From: Platanthera guangdongensis
Lineage: Eukaryota; Streptophyta; Magnoliopsida; Asparagales; Orchidaceae
Direction of reading: 5' to 3'
Assembly (NCBI GenBank): GCA_039583875.1
Contig: CM077149.1
Coordinates: 23,883,194 to 23,947,193, forward strand
Length of the DNA stretch: 64,000 nt
The notes beneath the pieces were generated by a model. It was not told the origin of the DNA and searched no databases. It worked only from the letters and a program-made list of their open reading frames with translations. The position numbers were made by a program, and so were the translations under genes. How positions within the stretch are numbered: position 1 is the first letter of the stretch; every line of letters starts with the position of its first letter. Below, in pieces: positions 11,128-21,637 of this stretch.

Positions 11128-12706
11128 TGAAAGTCCACCTAGTGTCAACTACCTTCACCTATGGGGGGGGGGGGGGAATAGGTGACGTGCAGCATTTTAG
11201 CGGAATTAAAATTGTACCTGCACACGAAAATAAAACAGCACAGCAAACAGAGTACACAAGCTATTTATAGTGGTTCCCCGATTTGGGTACATCCACTTTC
11301 CCCCTTCGACCTATCTCCCAACAAGGGACGACTCGGTCTCTTCACCAACAGGATTGAAATCCAATCCTTGCACTATCAGAAGGAACCCTTCCACACGTAG
11401 GAGTCAACACTCCCACAACACGGGTTGCACCCAACCCTTACAACTAGGAACCAACGTTCCTTTACAACAAAAATAAACTAGAATGTACAAGAAATATAAA
11501 CTACTTTTGGAGGCTAAGGTGTCCCTCTTCGTTCGATGAAAGTCACGAAGAGTCCACAACCCTAGATCTCACTTGGAGAGAATCTCCCCGAAACCGGCGG
11601 CGGCAAGAAGGGCGACGGCTTGGTTCTCGGGATCGGCGGCGACAACGGAGTGCGGCTGCTGTACTTTGGAGATTCAGACTTCGTAGCGAAGCTAGCTAGG
11701 TCTTCCAACGGTCACACTAGGATCGATCGTCTCGATCGATTCAGATGGGAAAAGTTTTCCCGATCAACAAATCAAGAGACATGGGATCTCTGGTTAGACG
11801 CGTGAGACGCTATGCTTGGCTAGGCTTCTGTCGCCGGGAGATCTGGAAGAATCTCGATCAAAGGCGGAGACCAACTAGCATGAGCGGCGACGGCGGCGGC
11901 GGAGCAGTTTCGCGATTTAGGTCAAGGTCGGCTGCTCGGCTTCGTCTTTTTCTGTGTCTATCTACTGTTCAAAATACGCGAGTATTTATACAGTAGTATA
12001 CCTTTTTATGACCGTTGTGGGTCCCACCAGAAGAAACCCTAATATTGGTTCAAAATCAGCGCCTCAACATTTGATCCGGTCCAGCGGGATCCAAAGAATC
12101 GTCTAAGGCAAAATCGGCGAGAATCGAAGGTGATTCTCGTCGAATCGGCGAGAATCGAAGGTGATTCTCGTCGATTCGGCGAGAATCAACGGTGATTCTC
12201 GTTGATTCGGCGGGAATCAACGGTGATTCTCGTCGATTTTGACTTGATGGCATACTCCGATAAAGTCGAAAGGAGACGTCGAGAATCAGCCAGTGATTAT
12301 CGACGATTCGGCGAGAATCACTAGTGATTCTCGCCGAATCGGAGAGAATCACTTGGTGATTCTCGTCGATTCATACTTAGACGATTTTTCGTCTTTCCAC
12401 CCATGAGCTGCTCTTTGACCCATCCTTGCTCCTTGTCTGCTCTTGCATGATCACGACCCTGTACTTGAAAATAAGGAAACTCCAATAGAGAGAGAACACG
12501 TAGGCCAACACACTGATCTGCTGAACGAGGGATTACGTCGTGCAGACCCGTGTATATTGACCTACTGCACCCTGACATTGGTGTGCACTTAGCGTGGAAA
12601 AACTGCAAGCACAACTTGAAATAGTTTGTCAAATACATTGTCTATTTACCTTAGCTTGTTCAGGGGCTTCTTCAAATCAGGTACGTTGTGGATACAATAC
12701 CCAACA
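11128..12706 (-). repeat. Right (5') LTR of element B
   Basis: This LTR of 1579 bases runs on the minus strand from TGTTGGG (12706) to CTTTCA (11128) and is followed by the primer site. A run of 14 G occurs at about 11163-11176 within U5. The match to 4521-5268 fixes the outer end; the inner end is set by the primer-binding site and by the CTTTCA ending shared with element E. Confidence 0.88.
11982..12371 (-). promoter_or_regulatory. LTR B promoter: GAGAATC/GATTCTC array and TATA box
   Basis: A tandem array of units of about 31 bases occupies 12114-12371. Each unit holds GATTCTCGTCGATTCGGCGA with GAGAATC facing GATTCTC, so every unit can fold on itself. About 120 bases downstream on the minus strand is TGTATAAATACTCG (12 bases of it near 11991-11981), a good TATA box. 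Confidence 0.65.
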
Positions 12707-13185
12707 AAGATGACCTTCCCAAATCACATCAGAAATTCCTCCTCCCTAATTCACCCTCACAAGGCCACTTCTCTTCACGAAACCATCCTCCATCACCACA
12801 TAGAGGAAAGGAGTGGTTGAAGACATCTAAAACCTAGGACACAAGTCCTAGCATGGCCATTCCTAGAAAACTTCATCTCTCCATCAAGACTCTCTTGAGC
12901 TGATAACTCTCATAAGAAAATAACTAGAGATCGAGCTCCAAGGGAGAGGCGAGGAAGCTCACCTCGTTTCCGGCGATTCCACCATTTCCAGCCAAGGATC
13001 TTGTGATACTTCTCGGTGGCATCTTCTTCTCCTCAACGGCGGCGGTTCTTCTCCTCCAGGACTTGCACCAGCACCGTCTGCCTCTCTACAGCAGTTCTTC
13101 TAGGAAAAAGGGCTTGGCATGGGAGTGAAAAATGGCTAGGGTTTCACTTCCCCTTATATGTGAAAAATTTACACTGGTAGGGACA
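12707..13185 (-). repeat. LTR of chromovirus C, inner segment
   Basis: This stretch is the host DNA of both B and D. Joined to 45897-46620 it forms the minus-strand 3' LTR of element C: the ACACTGGTAGGGACA at its right edge continues into ACGCCTGTGTCC at 45900, with the D target duplication GGACA/GGATA between. On the minus strand it has ACATATAAGGGG (TATA, about 13163-13152), a CCCTAGCC-type leader and a short ORF with a splice donor. The rest of this LTR must lie left of element B, outside the window. Confidence 0.65.
12963..13022 (-). CDS. Leader ORF with splice donor in LTR C
   Basis: ATG at 13022 opens a frame of 20 codons beginning MPPRSITRSLAGNGG and ending in GAG directly before GTGAGC (12962-12957), a consensus plant donor in phase 0. 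MPPR-type starts are usual for chromovirus Gag. The matching Gag body is not in the window. Similar leaders at the equivalent place in LTRs F, H and K support it being a 5' Gag exon; this is inference. Confidence 0.5.
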
Positions 13186-14447
13186 TGATGAGTCCAAATA
13201 TTACACTGATTTTTGGACTCATCTGGGCCAGTTTTATCGTCTTAACACTGCACTTGAGACCTATAACTTCTTATATTTGCTTATTTTCCTATTTCATGAT
13301 TAAGTGCACTTTAGGCCTGTTTTTTTGTGCTTTAGATGTTTCTGTATTTTTGTTTGTTTTACTTGTTCTCTCGCCATGTCTTGAGAATGTGGTGTGCACT
13401 TTTGATTGCCTATCTGCCTCTTTTGCTGGTGCATGGGTCGTGTGTGTGCTCCGGAACCGCTTGGGAGACCCCGACGATACAGGAACACTACACACGATCA
13501 CTGGACTGACTGCACGCGACCACTGGTTGTGCGCCACTAATCGTGCACATTACATTCTCCTTTTCCCTAGTTCTGTCTTGACGATCACACGATCAATGGA
13601 CCTATTGCGCACGACCATTGGTCATGCGCTGGTGATCGTGCGCTCTGTCCTCTTCTTATTCTTAGTTCTGCCTGGGTAATCGCACGAGCACTGGCCATTG
13701 TGCGCACGACCACTGCTCGTGCGCTTTTACCTCTTGCTTTCTGCAGTTCTGTCTTAGCCAATCACACGATCAGTGGATTCAGTGCGCACGACCACCGGTC
13801 ATGCGCCATAGATCGTGCGCATATCTGCTGATGTTTCTATAAAAGTTGCAAGTTTAATTGGAAATTGCGCACGATCATCGACCGACAGTGCGCACGACCA
13901 CTGGTCGTGCGCCACTGATCGTGCGCTCTGCTTATTCTGCCTCCGTATTTAAGGGTCTGCTCCGCGATTTAGGGCAACGCTGGTCATTTCTGCGATCGGA
14001 GAGTGCACGGGAAGTGCCGTTCTACTTCTCCAGCTGCTCCATCCACCTCCACCTTCATCGGGAGTCCGTAGCCGGTGATTCCGAAGCTTTCCAAACCATC
14101 CGGCGAAGCTCCCGGCCAATGATGACCTCAACTCCAAGCTTTCCACCGGAGTTGGAGAAGAATAGGACCTAGAGAACAGACTCAAAGGCCTTCGACGTGA
14201 CAGCTCGTTGGTACCAGAAGCCTCCTCGGACTGAGCCCGGAAGCGGATTGACAACTCGCTATTCCGGCCACGACCTGCGGTGGACCTTCACCCTCTAGTG
14301 GTTTACTCCTCTTCCCCTTCCTCCGTTGTATGAAATGATTTTATATTGTAATGAACTACATTTACTACTCTATATCTAAGTGGATGTTTGTAGTTTTCAT
14401 TTGATTTTGAGTTGTGTGTTGTGAATGTGCCTCGCCCACTCCACATC
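13186..14447 (+). repeat. 5' LTR of element D, first part
   Basis: This segment matches 44262-45540 at roughly 90% and is cut at 14447 by copia element E. The remainder of the LTR is at 35928-36275. It opens with a perfect 12-base hairpin stem (GATGAGTCCAAA at 13187-13198 with TTTGGACTCATC at 13212-13223). ORFs reading LTGLTARDHW and similar through it are accidental. Confidence 0.88.
13490..13956 (+). promoter_or_regulatory. LTR D promoter: GCACGACC/GGTCGTGC array and TATA-like box
   Basis: At least eight inverted words built on GCACGACCACTGGTCGTGC or CACGATC/GATCGTG occur between 13490 and 13930. The clearest is a 23-base palindrome with 11-base arms around one C at 13890-13912. About 30 bases later is CCGTATTTAAGGG (13943-13955). 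The 3' LTR repeats the arrangement at 44560-45050 with decayed words. Confidence 0.65.
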
Positions 14448-15967
14448 TGTTGGAACACCCTATTACTGATTTGGGAAAGGATCACTATGACTTTTAGGAA
14501 ATCTGTTTTGACCTTCTTGTATAGATCTAAAGGTCAATTATAATTGAGTCTAAGGGTTAGTATTTAGGTTTGAAAGCTGCCCTCAAGACCAGATATTTCA
14601 GTTCAGGAGACTAAGTCATTTCGTCGAGCTCAGTACGACGAATCGTCGAACTCCATTCGACGATCGCTGAGCTCACTTCGACGAATCGTCGAACTCCATT
14701 CAACGATCTCTGAGCTCAACTTCAACGAGTCGTTGAACTCCATTCGACGACCTTCGAGCTCAAATCGACGCTCCTGTGTCCAGTTTGTTTCTCTCTCTCT
14801 AAGCTCAGTTCGACGATAGTTGAGCTCAAATTGATGATCTCTGTTTCAGTCTAAGTCCAATCTCTGAGCGCAATTCAACGATAGTAGAGCTCAGGTCGAC
14901 GTTTTTCTGGTGAGATCCACGTTTTTCAAGATTCAAATTCAGACAGTTATGGAATTATTCTCAGCATTTATGTCAAGGATCTTGTAGCCGTTTTCAATTA
15001 ATCTGGAGCAAGTTTCAAGGGATTTTCAAAGGAATGTTTTATTGGACTTTCGTCCAGAAGACAAAATGCTGTTAATGAAGTCATTTATGACAGGCTAACG
15101 GCTATCTTGGATAGAGAAATATTCATTCAGCTCAAGGAATAAAAGATGAGTTTTTTTTATCATCCCTGCATAACACAGAACATCATCAACAAGTGAATAA
15201 CAACAAGAAGAAGAGTTGCAGATATTCACAGTCTTAGAATCCTTACAAGAACACACGTCACAAAAGGAAATCAACATACTGAAACTTTCAGATCCCTCTT
15301 GATTCCAGTGTTCAAAGGCCATCTTCATTCAAGACTCCAGATACCACACATTTCAGTTGTTGCTGAAATCATCTTTTGATGGAGATCAAATTTTCTGAAG
15401 ACCTATCACCCTACTGCAAAGCTTCACTTCTTGAACAAATCAAGATCTTAGGAGGATCTTTGACAACATCCACTATCTTCTCTCTGATTGTTGACAGAGA
15501 AGATCATCTCATCCCTCTCTCTCTCTCTCTGCTGTAAAGGGTTTATCAAACTCCCTTCAAAAGTTTGTGCTAGTTTCTGAGACCTTGTCAAAACTCAGTG
15601 GTGGAAAGACACCTGATCAAAAAATCTGGTTTGGTTTTTGAGCACCTTATCAAAAGCTCATTGGTGCCCAGGACACCTGATCAACTCATCCTGTAGTGGA
15701 TTCCTACCTAGGGTGGTAGAAGAGTGGATATACCCAGATTGATTAGGGAACCACTATAGCTCCTTGTGTCATCTGGTTGCTTACTTTCTTTTGTTTTCTG
15801 GCTGTGGTTTGTGATTGCTCTGTGTTTAGTTAGTTGCTGTGTTTGCTTTATTTCATTTGCTTCCCTGTTCACTTAGGAATACAACAAGAGTTGTAAAAAG
15901 TTTTTCAGCAAGCACCATACTCTATTCACCCCCCTCTAGAGTATATTAGATCTAACCTGCACTTTAA
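14448..15967 (+). repeat. 5' LTR of element E
   Basis: It starts TGTTGGAACACCC and ends before TTTGGTATCAGAG. In the first 310 bases about 15 differences from the 3' LTR were counted by eye. U3 holds an array of CGTCGAAC, GAGCTC and TCGACGATC words (14616-14911). A clear TATA box was not found; GGAATAAAAG near 15136 is a weak candidate. A CT run lies at about 15514-15532. Confidence 0.92.
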
Positions 15968-16126
15968 TTTGGTATCAGAGGGAGGTTGGTTAAAAATACC
16001 ACATCTTCCAGGTTGGTTAAAATACCACACCTTAGTGGTTGCACAGGCTAACACCTGAACCCAAAGATCCCTCTAGTTAGATTTGCTTGTTTTGATTTTG
16101 TTATTAAAATTATTTCTTCACAAAAC

Positions 16127-18142
16127 ATGGCCCAAAACAAAGATTATGCTAGCACCAGACCTCCACTGTGCAATCTATCTAAGTTTGCACTTTGGAAGGC
16201 AAGGATTAGACTGTACATGAACACTATTGATGAGGACATTTTCAATTCTGTTTTGACAGTGTGACCAAGAACTCCAGAGAATACAAGTACAAGTGCTGTT
16301 CCACCTCCTTCAGGAACAGATACAGAAATAAAGAAATGGAAAGTTGCAGATGCAAAGGCTATGAAAATTCTAGCCCAGACTATGTCTGATTAAATATTCC
16401 AAAAGGTAGCTGAATGCAACTCAGCAAAGGACATCTGGGACAAGTTATCTGAGATAGTCTCAGGATCTGCTGATGAGAGAAAAGATAGAAGATCTCATCT
16501 CATAACCCAGTATGATAATTTCAAGAAAGGAGAAGTTGAGTCAGTAGAAGACATGTATAATAGACTCAGTCTCATAGTCAATGAGCTGAAAACTTTGGAC
16601 AAGGAGATCTCATTGTCTGAGCTCAATGATAAAATCCTAATGTGCTTCCCATGCACTTGGGACTCAAGGATCTAGCCAATCAAGGATGCCAGAAGCCTAA
16701 ATGAGATCACAACTGAAGCTCTCTTGGGCAAGCTGAAGTCTTATGAGCTGCTCATCAAGAATAGAGAAGAAGAGCAGAAGGCTGCTTCACCAACAGTCAG
16801 AAAAGAGAAGTCAATAGCTTTCAAAGCCATTGAAGATCAGCCTGAAGACAAAGTCATAGGCAATGAAGAGCAGCTAAGCCTACTGGCCTAAAGGTTTTAC
16901 AAACTGGCCAGGAAGGATTTTAGGAAAAGATCATACAGAGAGCACGACAAGCCAAGGTATGAAAAATCAAATAACAAAGAGATTATTTGTTTTGGTTGTA
17001 GGAAACTAGGCCACATTGTGCCTGACTGTCCAGAAAATAAAAACAAGGACAAAAACGACAGGAAAGAAAGGAGAAAAGAAAAGGACTTCAAGAAGAGCAG
17101 CAATGGCAAACCCTCCTCCAGCAAGAAAAAACACACAAGGAAGGGATTTGTTGCTGAAACTTGGAGTGAGACAGAAGAAGAATCAGAAGCTTCATCCAGC
17201 TCAAGTGATGATGAAGATGATGCTGAAGAAAAAGAATTCTGCATGATGGCTATCAATGCCTCACAACAAAATTCTGATGCAGAAGAATCAGAGTCAGAAT
17301 CAGAGACTCAATCTGAAGAGGACCAGGTAATAAGTTCTTTTGATTTCAATTCTGAGGACTTCAAGTGTGAGTATAAAGCACTATGTTAAGATTTATTAAT
17401 ATCTAAGAAGGAAATCATTTCTCTCAGAAATCAATTATCTGAATACAGTACTTTAAAATCAGATAACCTCAAACTCTCTGAGGAGTTGGAATGTTGTAGG
17501 GAGCAGATAGTCTCACTGAAAAGTGAACAATCAGAGGCCAAGAAGCTTGAAGAATCCCTCAATGGGAGAAGTATCAAGCTAATGGACATCACAAGCACAG
17601 TGAACTCAAGATTCAATAGTACACTGGGCTTGGGTGCTTCATCCAGCCAACCTATAGTACTAACAACCACAATTAAATTTATCTCTGATAAAGGTAAGGG
17701 AGTTGTAGAGGTAGCTAGGAAAAATTCTGACTTACCCAAGAAAACAAGAGTTCAACAGAAATCATCGAACGGAGCTAGACGATTGTTGAACGGAGCTCAA
17801 CGATATCAAGCTAAATCGTCGAGCTCACGTCGACGATCTCCAAACCCTGAACTATGCCATAGTCGATCTTCGAACGGAGCTCGACGATCTTACCCAAGAT
17901 CGTCGAATTCAGATCAGCGATCGTCGAGAAGAGATCAGAGTTTTGAAATTTTTTTCAAAGGTAAATCAAATTCCAAACCTAGGGGTCCTTCATCCCAAAG
18001 ATTTGACCCTTATACTGAATGGATAATACCTCCAAGGAGATATCATCCTGAAGGCTATAAGAGTCAACCAGGGATGTCTTTTATTTCTGAATTCAAAGGT
18101 TATCAACCTAGGCCCAATGTAAACTGGGTCAAAAACAAGTAA
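16127..18142 (+). pseudogene. Gag of copia element E with five in-frame stops
   Basis: ATG at 16127 opens a frame of 672 codons with no indel but five nonsense codons: TGA 16262, TAA 16391, TAG 16673, TAA 16889 and TAA 17387. The product has the copia Gag start (PPLCNLSKFALWKARI), the AKEIWDK-like block (AKDIWDKL), a CCHC knuckle CFGCRKLGHIVPDC (about 16989-17030), an acidic region and a coiled coil. A serine/arginine-rich tract (17758-17937, SSNGARR repeats) is encoded by the same CGTCGAACGGAGCTCGACGAT-like word found in the LTR. The C-terminal YTEWIIPPRRYHP block resembles the end of Gag B. Confidence 0.88.
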
Positions 18143-18143
18143 A

Positions 18144-19103
18144 TTGTTTTATGTGCAGGTGAAGACCTATCCAATATCAAACCAGCAATAGTATCTGGAT
18201 AGTGGGTGCTCAAAGCACATGACAGGAAATAAGGACAATTTCACATCCTTCAAAGCCAAGATTGGACCCAAGGTAATATTTGGTGATTCAAACTTTGGAC
18301 TAATAAAAGGATATGGTGCAGTCCAGATTGGCACAATCACATTCAAGAAAGTAGCGTATGTGGAAGGACTGAAGCACAACTTGATCAGTATCAGTCAACT
18401 ATGTGATGAAGGCTACCAAGTGACTTTCAGCAAATCCTTATGCAAGATCAAATCAGAGGACAACACAACTATGTTGACAGGTAAAAGGAAAGGTAACATC
18501 TATCTTGTAGATTTTCTTTCAACAAAGGTAGATATTTGCTTGTTTAACTCTATTAGTAGACCTAATGAACTATGACATAAGAGACTAGGACATATAAACC
18601 TTAGAACCATTGCTAGGCTGTCCAAGGACAACCTTGTTAGAGGACTACCTTCTGGCCCCTACAAGAAGGAAGGACTCTGCAGTGCTTGTCAATTAGGAAA
18701 GCACACCAAAAATAGTTTCAAGTCACTTAATAAGAGTGATTCACCTAGGATTTTGTATCTGTTACACATGGATCTTTTTGGACCCATTACAGTACAAAGC
18801 TTAAGAGGGAAATCTTATACTTTAGTGGTTGTAGATGACTTCTCTAGATTCACATGGGTGTTATTTCTGAGGAAGAAGTCTGATAACTTTAACTGTTTGA
18901 CAGAGTTTCTCAAATGCATACAGAGTGAGTTCAATACTCACATTGCCCTGATCAGAAGTGATCATGGGACAAAGTTTGATTCTCTTCTTATGCAAAAGTT
19001 CTGTCAGAGTCAAGGGATCAGACACACTTTCTCAGCTCCTAGAACTCCTCAACAAAATTGGGTAGCTGAAAGGAAAAATAGAACCCTTATTGAATCTGCT
19101 ACC
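18144..19103 (+). pseudogene. copia pol of element E, first part (protease and integrase)
   Basis: The reading contains protease YLDSGCSKHMTG (18189-18224), the pre-integrase zinc region (HKRLGHINL, CSACQLGKHTK) and the integrase core (LHMDLFGPITVQSLRGKSY, LIRSDHGTKFDS, APRTPQQNWVAERKNRTL). A TAG precedes the protease and a TGA replaces the tryptophan of the LWHKRLGH block at about 18572. PQQNW replaces the usual PQQNG. At 19103, within the codons for ESATT, element F is inserted. Removing F and one copy of the duplication restores the frame into the second part at 28607. Confidence 0.9.
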
Positions 19104-19149
19104 TGTAACGCCCCGAAACTCAAAGGAGCAAAGGGGGACGTTTTGGGCC

Positions 19150-19820
19150 AGTTTTGGTTTCTGGCTGAAGGCACACGGCCTGGGACACGGGCGTTTCCCA
19201 GGGCGTGTCAAGCGTGTGTCGACACTTAGCCGCGAAGTCGTCGAGTTATTCTCGACGATTCGTCGAGAATGGGCACACGGCCTGCGACACGGGCGTGTCG
19301 CAGGGCGTGTCGACCCGTGTCGACACTTAGCCGTGAAATCGTCGAGTTATTCTCGACGATTCGTCGAGAATGGGCACACGGCCTGCGACACGGGCGTGTC
19401 GCAGGGCGTGTCGACCCGTGCCGACGATCATCAAGGTGAAATCGTCGAGATTCACTCGACGATCGTCGAGACAAGGCACACGGCCTAGGACACGGGCGTG
19501 TCCAAGGCCGTGTCATCCAGTCGTCGTTCTCCCCTCGACGAAATGTCCCGTGTACACGGCCTGGGGGCCCAGGCGTGTCAATGTGACACGGGCAAGGACA
19601 CAGGCGTGTCCTAGAACCCGTGCAGTGCTCGGGTTGGAAACAGGGGAAAAATCATGGGGTACACGGCCGGCTACACGGCCGTGTCAGCTGGAACACGGGC
19701 ATGTCAGCTCGAACACGGGCGTGTTCGATACCCGTGTGCGTGTTCAGAAGATTCGATTTTGACGGCGAATGCGGCACACGGCCCTGGACACGGGCGTGTG
19801 CCAAGCCGTGTTCGGCCCAG
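19150..19820 (+). repeat. ACACGGGCGTGT and CTCGACGA/TCGTCGAG array in LTR F
   Basis: ACACGG-CGTGT words with complementary 5-base arms alternate with CACACGGCC, GTGTCGACAC and CGTCGAG...CTCGACG inverted repeats. A unit of about 107 bases starting CGTCGAGTTATTCTCGACGA is repeated in tandem (19226 and 19339). The same array is at 26347-27017. Long ORFs on both strands through it (to 134 codons) result from the lack of stop trinucleotides and are not genes. Confidence 0.85.
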
Positions 19821-20098
19821 ATTGGGCATTTCAGCCCCGAATCAAAGCCGCTCGTTTTCTTAGGTTGAGATCCGACGGCTGGGGATGATTCCTGGGAGGA
19901 TATACACGGGTTTGACTTAAGAAAAATCCACTTTTCATTACTTATCCTCTCTCCAAACCCTTGGAGAAAGAAGAGCTAAGGCAAGAGGAAGAGGAGCTAG
20001 ATCCGCCATTGGAGGAGCTTCGGAGCTCCGAATCGCAAGCCGACTCCGGATCCACGGAGGCAACGCAAGCGCGGTGATTTCTATCCGATTACATTTCG

Positions 20099-20122
20099 AT
20101 GGCGCCAAAGAGGAACGCAAGG
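20099..20122 (+). CDS. Proposed 5' exon of Gag in LTR F (MAPKRNAR)
   Basis: ATG GCG CCA AAG AGG AAC GCA AGG is followed at once by GTAACG, a donor-like sequence in phase 0. Joined to the AG|GTG at 21637/21638 it gives MAPKRNAR then VTRSGVG, resembling the usual basic MPPRR start of chromovirus Gag. The proposed intron (20123-21637, 1515 nt) contains the end of the LTR and the primer-binding site. LTRs C, H and K have comparable leaders. The splice is inferred; no transcript evidence is available. Confidence 0.55.
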
Positions 20123-21411
20123 GTAACGATCCTCACTTGTGAGCTTGATATCTCTCTTTCTTAGCATAGGAAGCCCTCTCTCGCGAGTTTGCGAAGAGTT
20201 GGAGGCATTCCTTCGGGTAGATATGTAAAGTCCCCGTTGTTTAGCGTCCGTATGCGAGAACGGACATAGGCATTTTTGGTTGAAGCCTACCCGGACATGT
20301 AGTTCGGATCGGTGATGTTGCATTGCATAAGGCCGGAGAAGACTCCGTGCTATTGGGTGTTTTTCGGGTTTTCTACGCGGTAGATTGCAGCAGGGAGCCT
20401 TGGGGACTAATCCAAAGGTGCACCCGGAAAACTGGGCGGACACGAGGTCTTGCCAACTTGGTGGCCTGAGAGCCAACTTGAACATAACGGGGTTATTGTG
20501 ATTTGTGGTAGAACGGGAATCGGTGAAAGTTTGACCCGCGCAAATGGCTTAAATTGCCGTTGCGATGTGAGCACGGGTTAGATGGAGCCGTACCCGCTTT
20601 ATGTCGTTCGGGTTAGAGAGACCTAAAGTTACATGGCACTCGCCGTTGGCATAGATGTGAGTCTTCGGTGGTCGATGGCTTAAATTGACGTGACCAATAC
20701 CATGAAGACAAATTGCTCATAGGAATGACCGTCTAAGTGGCGGTGGTGAGTCCGGAATGTTAATGGCTTTAATTGACGTAACATCGACCGGTTCACCGAG
20801 AATGTGCCCTGAGTGCACGGGACGTGTGGCCGTACGAGCCAACGTCTGTGATGAAATGGCTATGGTTATATGCATTGCTCGCTCGTGCTAATGAAATGCA
20901 GGGAAGGAGCATCGCCGCCCCGAGTTGGGGGCGGGATCGTTATAATTTGGTCAGCATTGCTGACCGTTGCTTTGTTTGCCACCGTGCGGTGGTTTGTTTG
21001 CTTGCAGGTGCAGCCGGACCAAGCGGTCAATAGCGGGCTAAAGCCCTTTTTGCGAAGCTGGCCCTCGAAGGCCCAAGTGGAAATGTTTTATGATTTATTC
21101 ATGTATGGCCGGCCTGCGAGCCGAGGTTTGGAAATCATGTAAAAGACAAGTGAAACATTTTGTAAGGCCTTAAGGCCGACTTTTGAGTATTTTGTAATAA
21201 CATTCCTATTATCCTGTTAGTGGACATTCATGCTTGTGCTGGGTTCTTGTTTTACAACTTATAAACTGCTTCCGCTAGAATGCTCTGTGTAGGACGTTGA
21301 GATTAGTTGGATGGTTTCCATACGTAACCACCCGGTCTGTCTGTGGTATATGGCGTCGGGCCCCGGCCGGACCTACTGCTATATGTTATGCGACGGATAG
21401 GGGGTGTTACA

Positions 21412-21440
21412 ACTTGGTATCAGACTGCTGGTTTTGGTCG
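21412..21440 (+). promoter_or_regulatory. Primer-binding site of element F
   Basis: TGGTATCAGA at 21415-21424, three bases after the LTR, matches the 3' end complement of initiator tRNA-Met used by many plant retrotransposons. Confidence 0.88.
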
Positions 21441-21450
21441 GGCTTGAATT

Positions 21451-21486
21451 GAATTCGTGGGCGAATTCTTTTTAAGGGGTGGTGAG
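21451..21486 (+). repeat. Extra copy of the hairpin plus purine-tract cassette near the primer site
   Basis: GAATTCGTGGGCGAATTC followed by TTTTTAAGGGGTGGTG repeats the cassette next to the 3' LTR at 26264-26300 (AATTTCGTGGGCGAAATT, then CTTTTAAGAGGGGTAGAG). The terminal cassette is the plus-strand primer region; the 5' copy lies just after the primer-binding site. Confidence 0.6.
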
Positions 21487-21637
21487 CACATTGTGTGCGT
21501 CATCGTTATAACAGTAAAGAGAACCCATGAATGTCCACTTAGGAATGAAAATACTCGTGTTTGAGGAACCTGCGTGTTCCTATAATTGCTGTTTGCAATG
21601 TTATTTGGTCGCTTAACGGTGTTTTGTACCACTATAG

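Larger units (their letters stand above)
4521..12706 (-). mobile_element. Element B: SIRE/Maximus-like Ty1/copia retrotransposon
   Basis: The element is on the minus strand. Its 5' LTR is on the right (11128-12706), its 3' LTR on the left (visible 4521-5268), with gag then pol between. The purine tract ATAGGGGGAGAT (minus, 5280-5269) and the initiator-Met type primer site TGTTATCAGAGGGAGG (minus, about 11125-11110) flank the internal region. The first part of the left LTR has been pushed off the window by element A. AAGAT at 12707-12711 is the expected target duplication; its partner is out of view. The LTRs differ by roughly 2% plus array length, so B is fairly young. Confidence 0.9.
19104..21411 (+). 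repeat. 5' LTR of element F
   Basis: It starts TGTAACGCCCC and ends GGGGTGTTACA, 2308 bases. It carries the ACACGGGCGTGT array, a leader ORF with splice donor (20099) and, near its end, an acceptor-like TTTGCTTGCAG (about 20998-21007). Most differences from the 3' LTR are transitions, several at CpG. Confidence 0.95.

Noticed and set aside
13185..13679. ORF of 164 codons in LTR D, with a copy at 44466-44756
   Set aside because: It overlaps the promoter palindromes, differs in frame and length between the two LTRs and has no family features.
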